From: Mesorhizobium sp. Pch-S
GTDB lineage: Bacteria; Pseudomonadota; Alphaproteobacteria; Rhizobiales; Rhizobiaceae
Length of the DNA stretch: 64,000 bases
Assembly: GCF_004136315.1 (NCBI RefSeq)
Contig: NZ_CP029562.1
Span: 3,178,501-3,242,500, forward strand
Direction of reading: 5' to 3'
How positions within the stretch are numbered: the first letter of the stretch is position 1; every line of letters begins with the position of its first letter. Position numbers and translations under genes: made by a program. Positions 54,455 through 63,322 of the stretch are shown here, in pieces. The notes below the pieces were generated by a model. That model had not been told where the DNA came from, did not search any database, and saw nothing but the letters and a program-made list of their open reading frames with translations.

Positions 54455-55318
54455 CTATTTCGCGAACCGTTTGGCTCCAGCCACGCAAAGCACCACGCCG
54501 AGGGTGACGACCACCATGGCGGCGCTGACCTGCTCGTGCAGCAGGAAAGCCGCCAGTGCGAGGCCGAAGAATGGCTGCAGCAACTGCAATTGTCCGACTG
54601 CCGCGATGCCGCCTTGCGCCAGTCCGCGGTACCAGAACACGAAGCCGATCAGCATGCTGAACAACGACACATAACCCAGGCTGACCCATGCCGGCATGCT
54701 GATGCCGGCGAGGGAAGGCGGGAAGGTGATGAGGGCCAGTACCAGCATCAGCGGCAGCGAAATCACCAGCGCCCAGCAGATCACCTGCCAGCCGCCCAGC
54801 CGGCGCGACAGTTTTCCACCTTCCGCATAACCCAGCCCGCAGACGACGATGGCCGCCAGCATCAGGGCATCACCGACAGGCGAGGCGGAAAGACCGCGCG
54901 ACAACGCAAATCCGGCAACCAGTGCGCTGCCCAGGCAGGAAAACAGCCAGAAGGCAAGGCGGGGTCGCTCGCCGCCGCGCAGCACGCCGAAGATCGCCGT
55001 CGCAAGCGGCAGCAGGCCGATGAAGACAATGGAATGTGCTGACGTGACGTGCTCGAGCGCCAGTGCAGTCAGCAGCGGAAAGCCGACCACGACGCCGAGT
55101 GCCACGATGGTGAGTGAGATCAGGTCGTCCCGGCTTGGGCGCTTCTCGCGAAAGGCCAGCAAAAGGGCGAGACCGAGCAAGCCGGCGAGAGCCGCGCGTG
55201 TGACGGTCAGGAACACCGGGCTGAAATCCATGACGGCGACGCGTGTTGCCGGCAGCGAACCGCTGAAGATCAGCACCCCCAGGAAACCGTTGAACCATCC
55301 ACTCGTCGTCTTGTCCAC
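54455..55318 (-). CDS. EamA/DMT family transporter
   Basis: 287 residues with ten membrane helices. The first half has GWFNGFLGVLIFSGSLPATR VAVMDFSPVFLTVTRAALA, and the second GVLRGGERPRLAFWLF and LGYVSLFSMLIGFVFWYRGL AQGGIAAVGQLQLLQPFFGL. The start is GTG 55318. It is divergent from the MocR-like regulator, a common genetic pairing in which the regulator controls an exporter. Substrate unknown, possibly an amino acid or amine (inference). Confidence 0.88.
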   Translation of the reverse strand: MDKTTSGWFNGFLGVLIFSGSLPATRVAVMDFSPVFLTVTRAALAGLLGLALLLAFREKRPSRDDLISLTIVALGVVVGFPLLTALALEHVTSAHSIVFIGLLPLATAIFGVLRGGERPRLAFWLFSCLGSALVAGFALSRGLSASPVGDALMLAAIVVCGLGYAEGGKLSRRLGGWQVICWALVISLPLMLVLALITFPPSLAGISMPAWVSLGYVSLFSMLIGFVFWYRGLAQGGIAAVGQLQLLQPFFGLALAAFLLHEQVSAAMVVVTLGVVLCVAGAKRFAK

Positions 55319-55443
55319 GCGCGCACACTCTTCCTTATTCGCATGACCTCTGTCCGAAAAGTCTGCAACTTTCCGGGGATCGTGCTTGCAATCATTGCGC
55401 TCTTATCGATGGAACGGGCTGGCGCCGCCAGATACGCTGGGAT

Positions 55444-55461
55444 ACAGTTCAATCAAACTGT
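55444..55461. promoter_or_regulatory. Palindrome at the MocR start, likely operator
   Basis: ACAGTT-CAATCA-AACTGT: perfect 6-base arms around 6 bases, ending 1 base before the ATG at 55463. It is positioned so that bound regulator would block its own transcription or translation. It lies between the divergent MocR and DMT genes. Confidence 0.55.
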
Positions 55462-55462
55462 T

Positions 55463-56896
55463 ATGGATACGGTGGCAATACAGATGGATGGGATCGCTGC
55501 ACCCGCAAGCAAGGACGGAACACTCATCGAAACCGTCATGGCGACGGTTCGGCAACGTATCGGTGCACGGCAATTGACGCCCGGCGCCAAGCTGCCTTCC
55601 GTGCGGGCCTTCGCCAAGACCATGCAGGTTTCCACCTCCACCGTAGTGGAGGCGTATGAGCGGCTGGCTGCGGAAGGCGTGATCCGTTCGCGGCCGGGAT
55701 CAGGCTTCTATGTCTGCGGTCCGCTGGCCCCGCTTTCACTTGCCGAGGTTGGCCCGAGGCTCGATCGCGAGATCGATCCGCTGTGGATTTCGAGGCAGTC
55801 CCTGGAGGCCGGGGAGGGGGTATTGAAGCCCGGTTGTGGCTGGCTGCCCGCCGACTGGATGCCGCAGCAGGCGTTGCGGCGCGCGCTGCGCGGCCTTGCC
55901 CATGCCAGGGATGCGACGCTGGCTGATTATGGCACGCCGCTCGGGCTGGCGCCGTTGCGGCAACTGCTTGCACGGCGCATGGGCGAGCACGGTATCGAGG
56001 CTTCACCCAACCAGATCATGTTGACGGAGTCGGGCACGCAGGCGATCGACCTCCTGTGCCGGCTTCTCATCGAGCCCGGCGATACCGTGCTGGTCGACGA
56101 TCCATGTTACTTCAATTTCCATGCTTTGCTGCGGGCGCACCGCGCCAGCATCGTCAGCGTGCCCTATACGCCGACCGGGCCGGACCTCGATCTGTTCGCA
56201 CAGGCGCTGGCCGAGCATCGGCCGCGCCTCTACATCACCAATTCTGCGCTGCACAATCCAACCGGCGCAACCCTCTCGCCGGTCACGGCGCATCGCCTGC
56301 TGAAGCTGGCTGACCAGTTCGAGGTGACCATCGTCGAGGACGATATCTTCGCCGATTTCGAGCCGGAGCCGGCGCCGCGGCTGGCTGCGTTCGACGGACT
56401 CTCCCGCGTGGTCCATATCGGCAGTTTTTCCAAGACGCTGTCCGCGTCGGTGCGTTGCGGCTTTATCGCGGCGCCGCGCGACTGGGTCGAACGGCTGACT
56501 GACCTGAAGATCTCGACCACTTTCGGCGGCGGGCACCTTTCAGCCGAACTGGTGCTTTCCTTGCTCAAGGACGGCAGCTACCGAAAGCACGTCGAGACAT
56601 TGCGGCAGCGCCTGTCGGCTTCGATGGTCGATACGTCGAAGCGGCTCGAACCGCTCGGCATCAGGCCCTGGATCGAACCGCGTGCCGGCATGTTTTTGTG
56701 GTGCAGTCTACCGGATGGGCTCGACGCGGCCGACGTTGCCCGGCGTGCTCTGGCCGAGGGTGTGGTTCTGGCACCCGGCAATGCATTCAGCCTGTCCCGG
56801 ACGGCGAATGGTTTCCTGCGCTTCAATGTTGCGCAGTCGCAGGATCCAAGGGTGTTCGAAGTGCTTGCCATGGCCATGCGCCGTGATGGGCGCTAG
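55463..56896 (+). CDS. MocR family PLP-dependent aminotransferase-like regulator
   Basis: 477 residues from ATG 55463. The N-terminal GntR winged helix (about 18-90) has IETVMATVRQRIGARQLTPG AKLPSVRAFAKTMQVSTSTV VEAYERLAAEGVIRSRPGSG FYV. The aminotransferase-like domain (about 120-475) has LVDDPCYFNFHALLRAHRAS, SALHNPTGATLSPVTAHRL and the PLP-binding Lys in GSFSKTLSASVRCGFIAAP. MocR proteins regulate nearby metabolic or transport genes in response to PLP-linked ligands. A 40-residue upstream extension lacks family sequence. Confidence 0.9.
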   Translation: MDTVAIQMDGIAAPASKDGTLIETVMATVRQRIGARQLTPGAKLPSVRAFAKTMQVSTSTVVEAYERLAAEGVIRSRPGSGFYVCGPLAPLSLAEVGPRLDREIDPLWISRQSLEAGEGVLKPGCGWLPADWMPQQALRRALRGLAHARDATLADYGTPLGLAPLRQLLARRMGEHGIEASPNQIMLTESGTQAIDLLCRLLIEPGDTVLVDDPCYFNFHALLRAHRASIVSVPYTPTGPDLDLFAQALAEHRPRLYITNSALHNPTGATLSPVTAHRLLKLADQFEVTIVEDDIFADFEPEPAPRLAAFDGLSRVVHIGSFSKTLSASVRCGFIAAPRDWVERLTDLKISTTFGGGHLSAELVLSLLKDGSYRKHVETLRQRLSASMVDTSKRLEPLGIRPWIEPRAGMFLWCSLPDGLDAADVARRALAEGVVLAPGNAFSLSRTANGFLRFNVAQSQDPRVFEVLAMAMRRDGR

Positions 56897-56914
56897 GTCG
56901 GGCTCGAAGTCGCG

Positions 56915-57316
56915 TCAGGCCGCGGCGGGTGCTCGCGATTTCCGATAGGCGTCGAGGCTCCAAGGGCCCGGGCCGGCGGCAAACAGATACAGAAACACGA
57001 AACAATAAACGATGGCGAGGTTGCCACCGTTCAGAATCGGGAAGATCGAATTCGGCGCATGGCCGATCCAGTAAGCGAAAGCCATCAGGCCGGAAATGAT
57101 GAAGGCGACGGGCCGGGTAAACAAACCGACCAGCAGCAAGGCGCCGCCGATCAGTTCCAGGGTGCCGGCGAACCACGACAGGGAAAACATCGCCGGGACG
57201 CGTTCGAGTGTCGGGAAGCCCAGCAGCTTTCCGGTGCCGTACTGCAATAGGGTGAGGGCGCTGACAATTCGCAGGATGCTCAGAAATTGCGGTCGCAGTG
57301 CATCGATGTCGATCAT
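56915..57316 (-). CDS. DoxX family membrane protein
   Basis: 133 residues. Four membrane helices with the DoxX pattern LRIVSALTLLQYGTGKLLGF, ELIGGALLLVGLFTRPVAFI, SGLMAFAYWIGHAPNSIFPI LNGGNLAIVYCFVFLYLF. Family proteins are linked to redox or sulfur metabolism; the function here is not known. The ATG at 57316 follows AGAGAAG. It is convergent with the MocR gene. Confidence 0.9.
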   Translation of the reverse strand: MIDIDALRPQFLSILRIVSALTLLQYGTGKLLGFPTLERVPAMFSLSWFAGTLELIGGALLLVGLFTRPVAFIISGLMAFAYWIGHAPNSIFPILNGGNLAIVYCFVFLYLFAAGPGPWSLDAYRKSRAPAAA

Positions 57317-57422
57317 GGGCTTCTCTCGTGTTCGGCCTGGTACTGATAGCGGCAGCACCTGATAACAGGGCAATAAACAGTTCGAGATATTAGCTGTCGC
57401 TGATCAGGGACGACGGGATCGG

Positions 57423-57959
57423 TCAGGACAAACGAAACGTGCCGCCGCGCAGGGCTTCAACAACAGTGGCAAACGTTTGTTCACGGGCCTGGTCGCCGAT
57501 GTCGATGGCATGCCGTTCCAACTCCCCCAGATCGGAAAGCTGCCGGTGCAGCGCGGCAATCGGCTCGGGGTCCGTCAGCGTGTCACCGCCGCGGTCCTGA
57601 CAACGGCGGATGGCCACCTCGAGCGGCGGGCGCAGAACCACATAGTGCAGAGCTACGCCAAGTGTCGTGAACGGTGCCAGGAACCATGGGCCGACAATGC
57701 CGTCGACGATGACGAAGAAACCGCCTTTGGCGTAACCCTCTGCTGCCTTGGCCAGGACATCGATTACCACGGCGTTCTGCTGGTGGGCTTCCGGCAGGTA
57801 GGGTGCGACGGCGCCATTTTTGATGAAGTGCCAGAAATCATCGGAGTGGAGATGGACTTTTGCCGATCCGCCCTCCGCCGCAAGCGCTTTGGCGGTGGTG
57901 GTCTTGCCCGACCCCGGTGTTCCGGTCAGGATCAGGATTTCGCCTGCAAATCTTACCAT
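57423..57959 (-). CDS. P-loop kinase-like ATPase (AAA family, gluconate/adenylate kinase-like)
   Basis: 178 residues. Walker A GTPGSGKTTTAKALA near the start, then VHLHSDDFWHFIKNGAVAPY, QNAVVIDVLAKAAEGYAKGG FFVIVDGIVGPWFLAPF and the lid-like VVLRPPLEVAIRRCQDRGGD. It resembles small-molecule kinases (chloramphenicol-phosphotransferase-like or gluconate-kinase-like); the substrate is not deducible. The start is ATG 57959; a 100-residue upstream extension is unrelated. Confidence 0.8.
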   Translation of the reverse strand: MVRFAGEILILTGTPGSGKTTTAKALAAEGGSAKVHLHSDDFWHFIKNGAVAPYLPEAHQQNAVVIDVLAKAAEGYAKGGFFVIVDGIVGPWFLAPFTTLGVALHYVVLRPPLEVAIRRCQDRGGDTLTDPEPIAALHRQLSDLGELERHAIDIGDQAREQTFATVVEALRGGTFRLS

Positions 57960-58017
57960 GGCCGCCTCTACCACGATGCGGGCGGGGCGTCCAAGCGTGT
58001 CGGCATCGGCGGGATGA

Positions 58018-58422
58018 TCAGTCCCGGATGTCGCCGCGGTGGACGATATGCACCTTGTTGCCGTCGGGGTCGCGCAGATAGGCGCCGAAATAGCCGTCGC
58101 CGTAGTGCGGGCGAGGACCCGGTGCGCCTTCGTCCGATCCGCCTGCGGCGACACCCGCGGCATGGGCAATCGAGACGGCCTCCGGAGAAGGAGCGAGGAA
58201 CGCGACCATGGAGCCGTTGCCGGGGTTCGCTGGTCCGCCGTCAAAGGGAATATAGGCATAGAAACGCGGCAAGGTGTGGTCCTTGCCTACCCAGCATGCG
58301 GATGCCGGGCCGCCATCGGGTGTGACGGGTCGCCGGCGAAGCTCCAGCGGCAGGAGCACGGCGTCATAAAAGCGCTCTGCGCGATCGAGATCGCTGACGC
58401 CGACTGTCACATGGCTGAACAT
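58018..58422 (-). CDS. VOC family protein
   Basis: 134 residues: FSHVTVGVSDLDRAERFYDA VLLPLELRRR at the start, DGGPANPGNGSMVAFLAPSP in the middle and GDGYFGAYLRDPDGNKVHIV HRG at the end. Glyoxalase/bleomycin-resistance fold of the common YaeR-like type with metal ligands partly conserved (His3, Glu or equivalent). Function unknown. ATG 58422 is the family start. Upstream of the kinase-like gene on the same strand. Confidence 0.87.
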   Translation of the reverse strand: MFSHVTVGVSDLDRAERFYDAVLLPLELRRRPVTPDGGPASACWVGKDHTLPRFYAYIPFDGGPANPGNGSMVAFLAPSPEAVSIAHAAGVAAGGSDEGAPGPRPHYGDGYFGAYLRDPDGNKVHIVHRGDIRD

Positions 58423-58526
58423 GGATGCGCCCCCTGGAAATCCGATGAGACGTTCTAGGCCGGACTGTCCATCCTGATCTGCGCCACTTGCCGGTGTTCG
58501 AGATGCCAACCGTCAAGAGAGGCCGA

Positions 58527-58568
58527 AACGCGAAACCGCTACGCACTTTTGCAGGAGTTGCTCCAAAG
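58527..58568. repeat. Degenerate rhizobial intergenic repeat, copy C
   Basis: On the minus strand it reads GGAGCAACTCCTGCAAAAGTGCGTAGCGGTTTCGCG. It aligns to copy B (GAGCAATTTCAGGAAAAGCG then TGTAGCGGTTTTCCG) with about three quarters identity. It lies between the divergent VOC and MmcQ genes. Confidence 0.5.
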
Positions 58569-58617
58569 CGCGGTAGAAGCAATAAGGCGCTGGGCATCGC
58601 CATTGACGGAGGCCGAT

Positions 58618-58983
58618 TTGACACTCGACGAATACAACGGCTTCTGTGCCTCGCTGCCAGCCAGCCATCACGTGGTGCAGTGGGGCGGCGCCCATGTGTG
58701 GAAGGTCGGCAGCAAGGTCTTCGCCATCGGAGGCTGGAGCAATGAGGCTGAAATTCCCTTCTTCACCTTCAAGTGTTCGGACATGGCGTACGATATCCTG
58801 AAGGAACAGCCCGGCTGCAGGCCCGCGCCTTATCTTGCTTCGCGCGGAATGAAATGGATCCAGCGCGTGACCGGCGAAAGCATGGATGACGAGGCGCTGA
58901 AGGACTACCTGACGGACAGTCATCGTCTCGCTGCACGCAACCTGACCAGGCGCGAGCGGCGGGAACTTCGACTGGAGGAATAG
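58618..58983 (+). CDS. MmcQ/YjbR family protein
   Basis: 121 residues: TLDEYNGFCASLPASHHVVQ WGGAHVWKVGSKVFAIGG W, CSDMAYDILKEQPGCRPAPY and the end YLTDSHRLAARNLTRRERRE. This is the MmcQ/YjbR CyaY-like fold, sometimes called DNA-binding; the function is unsettled. The start is the TTG at 58618 giving the family N-terminus; the in-frame ATG at 58549 lies inside repeat copy C and adds unrelated residues. Confidence 0.85.
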   Translation: MTLDEYNGFCASLPASHHVVQWGGAHVWKVGSKVFAIGGWSNEAEIPFFTFKCSDMAYDILKEQPGCRPAPYLASRGMKWIQRVTGESMDDEALKDYLTDSHRLAARNLTRRERRELRLEE

Positions 58984-59138
58984 CGCGACGGCGCTTTCGG
59001 TGCGCAGGTCTTGCGAATCCGCCATGTTCATGCCCAGTTCATGGTTGAATCGTTAGGCGGATTATGGCCCACAGGAGACATGCGGCTCCCGACCGGTGGC
59101 CAGATCGGTGACGGAACGCGCCGGAGACTTCGGACTAC

Positions 59139-60632
59139 ATGCTGCGCACGATGCTTTCGCTTTCAGCCCTGACGCTTGGCGTGACGCTGGCCTTCAGCGC
59201 CCAGGCCACGCCATCCCGCGAGCCGGTCGCGGAGGGCAGTGTGGCAAGGAAGACCGAGGGCATACAGGTCGCCCAGAATGGCGACTACCAGGTTTTCTAC
59301 GACGGCAAGGGCAACCGCGTCATCGTCGATCCCTATACCGGCAAGGTCATCGCGATCCAGCCGCCGCAGACACGGTTCGACCGGCGCGCCCTGCGCCTTG
59401 AAAATCGGGAGCGTCGCGTCGAGCGTGTGCCCGACGACGAGCGCTATTATCTCGATGATCCCGAGGACATGGCCCGTTTTCGCCGCCGGCAGATGGAAGA
59501 TCGGCGTGCCTACCAGTATCCGGAAGACGATGGCGGATTTTACGACAATGCACCTGCCGACGGCAGCATGGTCGAAACCTTCCCGCCGGCGCCGGGCCCG
59601 CGTGATCGTTATGGTGATCCCTTGCCGACCACCCGCGAGGGCATTCCTGCACCGCAGCCGGTGGAGCGGCAGCCATTGAAGGAAGCTTCGATCGATCCGG
59701 CGCAGCCCACGTCACCGGATGGTTCGCTTGCTCCGACCGAGCCGTCGACCGACGGCAAGTCGGCGATCAATCCTTCGCTGTCGCTGGGCGCGCGCGAGGA
59801 CATTGCCGCACTGCAGGTGCTGCTCGACCGCGCCGGCGCTTCGCCCGGTGCGATCGACGGGCGCTTTGGCTCCAACATGGACAAGGCGCTCGCGGCCTAT
59901 CGCGAAATCACCGGCACCAATCTGAAGTCGACAGATGTTGCGGCAATCAAGGCCGAGCTCGACAAGACGGGCGGGCCGGCGTTCGCCAGCTATTCCATCA
60001 CCCCTGAGGATGCGGCTGGGCCCTATGTCGCGTCGATCCCGGAAGACTACAGCCAGAAGGCGACGCTGGAGCGCATGAGCTTCACCTCGGTGACCGAGGC
60101 GCTCGCCGAACGTTTCCATATGGATGAAGCCTATCTCAAGGCGATCAATCCGGGCGTCAACTTCAACCGGCCAGGCACGCTGGTGAAAGTCGTCAATTTC
60201 GGCAAGCTCGCGCAGACACCGGTCACGCACATCATTGCCGACAAGGGCCGCAAGCAGGTCCGCGCTTATGATGCGTCAGGCAAACTGGTCGCTGCCTATC
60301 CGGCTACGATCGGCTCGTCCGATACGCCTTCGCCCACAGGAACGCACGCCGTGTCGCGCGTGGCGTTCGACCCTAACTACACCTACAATCCCAAGATCAA
60401 TTTCAAGCAGGGCGCCAACGACAAGGTGTTGACCATCCCACCGGGACCGAACGGTCCGGTCGGCTCGATCTGGATCGCACTCGACAAGCCGACCTATGGT
60501 ATTCACGGCACGCCGGAGCCGTCGAAGATCGGCAAGACCGAAAGCCATGGCTGCGTGCGTCTGACCAACTGGGATGCTGCCGAACTGGCCAGGCTGGTGA
60601 AACCCGGCGTCCCGGTCGATTTCATCGAATAA
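59139..60632 (+). CDS. L,D-transpeptidase (YkuD family) with linker
   Basis: 497 residues. A signal peptide (to about 24) is followed by a low-complexity, proline- and charge-rich region (about 30-210), a peptidoglycan-binding-like segment (EDIAALQVLLDRAGASPGAI DGRFGSNMDKALAAYREITG), a LysM-like portion (FHMDEAYLKAINPGVNFNRP) and the YkuD domain, with HGTPEPSKIGKTESHGCVR ending the active site (Cys about 471). It makes 3-3 peptidoglycan crosslinks or links proteins to the wall. No neighbour clearly belongs to the same pathway. Confidence 0.92.
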   Translation: MLRTMLSLSALTLGVTLAFSAQATPSREPVAEGSVARKTEGIQVAQNGDYQVFYDGKGNRVIVDPYTGKVIAIQPPQTRFDRRALRLENRERRVERVPDDERYYLDDPEDMARFRRRQMEDRRAYQYPEDDGGFYDNAPADGSMVETFPPAPGPRDRYGDPLPTTREGIPAPQPVERQPLKEASIDPAQPTSPDGSLAPTEPSTDGKSAINPSLSLGAREDIAALQVLLDRAGASPGAIDGRFGSNMDKALAAYREITGTNLKSTDVAAIKAELDKTGGPAFASYSITPEDAAGPYVASIPEDYSQKATLERMSFTSVTEALAERFHMDEAYLKAINPGVNFNRPGTLVKVVNFGKLAQTPVTHIIADKGRKQVRAYDASGKLVAAYPATIGSSDTPSPTGTHAVSRVAFDPNYTYNPKINFKQGANDKVLTIPPGPNGPVGSIWIALDKPTYGIHGTPEPSKIGKTESHGCVRLTNWDAAELARLVKPGVPVDFIE

Positions 60633-60730
60633 TTCCCTGCCTGGGAGCAGACAGGCCTCGTTTTCGATTTGACGCAACGTTTCGTCCGAAAATCGATACC
60701 GGTCGGGGCAATGCTGCGCTAAGCAAAGCC

Positions 60731-62302
60731 ATGCAGGCGAGCGGTGATACAGGCATGGATGCCAGCGGTCTCGGCGGATTGGCTTCGAAGGAAACCTTCT
60801 GCCCCCAGCGCAGCCGTCGTTATGTGCTGATCGCCGCCATTCTCGCCTCCGCGCTGGGCTTCATCGATGGGTCCGTGCTTTCAATCGCCATGCCGGTGCT
60901 GCGCACCAATCTTGGTGCAAGCCTTGTCGAGGCGCAGTGGATTTCCAATGCCTATGCATTGACGCTGTCCGCGCTCATCCTGGCTGGTGGTGCGGCGGGA
61001 GACCGGTTTGGTCTTCGCCGGGCTTTCGTTGCCGGGATTGCGCTGTTCATCGTGGCGTCGATCGCGTGCGCGCTGGCGCCAACCGCACCGTTGCTCATCC
61101 TGTTCCGGGCGATCCAGGGCATCGGTGCCGCCGTCATGGTGCCCGGCAGCCTTGCCATCATCGCCAAGGCTTATCCGAAAGCCGAGCGAGGCCGCGCCAT
61201 CGGCATCTGGGCCGCTGCATCGGCTCTGACAACGGCGCTCGGCCCGGTCCTTGGCGGCATGGTGCTCTCCAGCTTCGGCGCCGGCATCTGGCGTGCGATC
61301 TTCGCCATCAACCTGCCGCTCGGCGCGATTGCGATCTGGCTGCTGCTTGCCAAGGTGCCGGCAGATTCGCCAACACAGCAGAAAGGCCTGGATCTCGGTG
61401 GTGCGGCGCTGGCCACGCTGGCCTTCGGCGGCATGGCCTACGGGTTGACCGCGATGAGCGCGGAAGGCGGCAATGGCTCGGTGATGGTCAATATCGCCGC
61501 CTTTCTCATCGGTCTTGCCGCGCTTGCGGTGTTCCTGTTGTGGGAGAGCCGCCATCGCGAACCGATGGTCGATCTCAGGCTGTTTCGGATCGCTGCCTTT
61601 TCAGGCGCCAATGCCGCGACCTTCTTTCTCTATTTCGCGCTGTCGGCGGTGCTTTTCTATCTGCCGATGCTCCTGATCGCAGGCTGGGGGCTGAGCACAG
61701 CGGAAGCGGGGTTCATCTTCCTGCCACTGTCGGCGGCGATCGCCTTGTTGTCGGGTCCGGTCGGTCGATGGTCCGATCGGATCGGAGCACGCCTGCCGAT
61801 CACCCTCGGGAGTTTCGTCGTGGGGCTGGCATTTGTCGGACTGGCTTTACTGGCCGGGGTTGATTTTCATGGCTTCTGGACCGGTGTTTTCCCGCTTGCG
61901 GCACTCATGGGACTTGGCATGGCGCTGGTCGTATCGCCGCTGTCGACTGCAATCATGACGTCGGTCGATGATCGCGACACAGGCGCCGCATCCGGAATCA
62001 ACAATGCGGTTGCGCGGATCGCCGGCCTGATGGCGGTCGCCGCGCTGGGCGCGGTGGTCGGGCTGGTCTACGCCGCTGCCGGCGGTCCTTCGAGTGGCGT
62101 CGATTTTGGAGTGTTGCCGCAATCCGCCATCGAGCCGGCGGCGGAGGCTGTACGGGCGAGCGCGACGGGCCGCGCTTTCCAGGCCGTTGCCGCGATCTCG
62201 GCGGCAATGTGTTTCGTCGCGGCGATAACCGCATGGCTGACGCAGCCGGCACGGCCGACGCCACAGCCTGACGAGGTCGCGGCAGGTCCGACCACTTACT
62301 AA
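60731..62302 (+). CDS. MFS transporter, DHA2 family (14 helices)
   Basis: 523 residues, 14 predicted membrane helices. DHA2 signatures are SALGFIDGSVLSIAMPVLRT, WISNAYALTLSALILAGGAA GDRFGLRR (motif A), ALGPVLGGMVLSSFGAGIWR (motif C) and the second-half DRDTGAASGINNAVARIAGL. Probably a drug or metabolite exporter. It is a single-component gene here with no regulator next to it. The ATG at 60731 gives the normal N-terminus. Confidence 0.93.
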   Translation: MQASGDTGMDASGLGGLASKETFCPQRSRRYVLIAAILASALGFIDGSVLSIAMPVLRTNLGASLVEAQWISNAYALTLSALILAGGAAGDRFGLRRAFVAGIALFIVASIACALAPTAPLLILFRAIQGIGAAVMVPGSLAIIAKAYPKAERGRAIGIWAAASALTTALGPVLGGMVLSSFGAGIWRAIFAINLPLGAIAIWLLLAKVPADSPTQQKGLDLGGAALATLAFGGMAYGLTAMSAEGGNGSVMVNIAAFLIGLAALAVFLLWESRHREPMVDLRLFRIAAFSGANAATFFLYFALSAVLFYLPMLLIAGWGLSTAEAGFIFLPLSAAIALLSGPVGRWSDRIGARLPITLGSFVVGLAFVGLALLAGVDFHGFWTGVFPLAALMGLGMALVVSPLSTAIMTSVDDRDTGAASGINNAVARIAGLMAVAALGAVVGLVYAAAGGPSSGVDFGVLPQSAIEPAAEAVRASATGRAFQAVAAISAAMCFVAAITAWLTQPARPTPQPDEVAAGPTTY

Positions 62303-62335
62303 ACTTTGAGCGATCGCGGTAAGGAATGGTTCATC

Positions 62336-62368
62336 ATGAGGCTATGGCTGTGGTGACCATCGCCTCAT
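62336..62368 (+). other. Stem-loop between the MFS gene and the second cyclase
   Basis: ATGAGGC (62336-62342) pairs perfectly with GCCTCAT (62362-62368), with further pairing inside (TATGG with CCAT). It lies 34 bases after the MFS stop and may be its terminator, though no T-tract follows. Confidence 0.5.
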
Positions 62369-62465
62369 AACGCGATGCGCTTCTATTGATCGATATTTGC
62401 TGACGCTAGTGTGCTAAAATCCGGACAGACACACGACGTGATCCTGTCGTCGAGTGGGGGCGTGC

Positions 62466-63305
62466 ATGTCGAAGAATGATCCTCGGTGGTCGCTGGATTC
62501 TTCCGAGATCGCTGCTGGCGATCACAGATGGCCCAAGCTGCGCATGCTCGCGCTTGCCGGTCTATGGACACTGCTGGTGGCTGGGCTTTTTGCGTTTGCG
62601 GTGAAAGTCAATCTTTTCGACTGGCTCTATGACGTCACACGCGCTCATGAGGATTGGCAGCTGGACGAAATCCTGGCGCTGCTTCTGTGCGTCGGTGTCG
62701 GGTCGCTGGTTTTCCTGGTTATTCGAACAAGGCAGCTTGGCCACGAAATCAGGCGGCGCGAGGCGGCTGAACGGCTTGCGCATGATTCGGCCCGGCATGA
62801 TCCTTTGACCGGTCTCGCCAATGGCAGGCGATTTCGTGAGGCCTTGACCCTGGCAATCGAACGCGCCAGTCAGTCCCGGTCGCACTGCGCCGTCCTGTTC
62901 ATCGATCTCGATCGTTTCAAGCCGGTCAACGACATGCATGGACATGCGATCGGCGATGAGGTGCTGATCGATGTCGCGCAGCAGATCGCGCAGGCGGCTC
63001 CGGCGGACGCAACGGCAGCCCGGCTTGGTGGTGATGAATTCGGGATCGTGGTGCCGTCCGTGCCTGGCCGGGAATCCGTGCTGTTCCTGTCGCAACGGCT
63101 TTCGCGTGATATCGGCAAGGTGCGGCAACTCGGCGAGCGGCAACTGGAAGTCGGCGCCACTGTCGGCATTGCCGTCTTCCCGGAAGACGGCCTTGATGCC
63201 AACGCGCTCATCAGCGCAGCCGATCAGGCCATGTATGCGGCCAAGCCGTCGCGGCGCGGCATGCTGGGACGCGGCGATCTGCAGGGCAGCGCGATCGCCA
63301 ACTGA
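62466..63305 (+). CDS. Diguanylate cyclase, two membrane helices plus GGDEF
   Basis: 279 residues. Two membrane helices (about 25-45 and 70-88) flank a short periplasmic loop, then a GGDEF domain (about 115-275) with RHDPLTGLANGRRFREALTL, LFIDLDRFKPVNDMHGHAIG and LGGDEF at about 187-192. The active site is intact and the inhibitory RxxD motif is absent (PADA). Similar small two-helix cyclases are common in rhizobia. The ATG at 62466 is preferred over an upstream GTG. Confidence 0.9.
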   Translation: MSKNDPRWSLDSSEIAAGDHRWPKLRMLALAGLWTLLVAGLFAFAVKVNLFDWLYDVTRAHEDWQLDEILALLLCVGVGSLVFLVIRTRQLGHEIRRREAAERLAHDSARHDPLTGLANGRRFREALTLAIERASQSRSHCAVLFIDLDRFKPVNDMHGHAIGDEVLIDVAQQIAQAAPADATAARLGGDEFGIVVPSVPGRESVLFLSQRLSRDIGKVRQLGERQLEVGATVGIAVFPEDGLDANALISAADQAMYAAKPSRRGMLGRGDLQGSAIAN

Positions 63306-63322
63306 ACCGATCCTGAAAGCTG

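Noticed and set aside
60671..60720. A stretch resembling another copy of the dispersed rhizobial repeat
   Set aside because: Similarity to copies A and B is too weak and patchy by eye to call; it might be a very degenerate copy.
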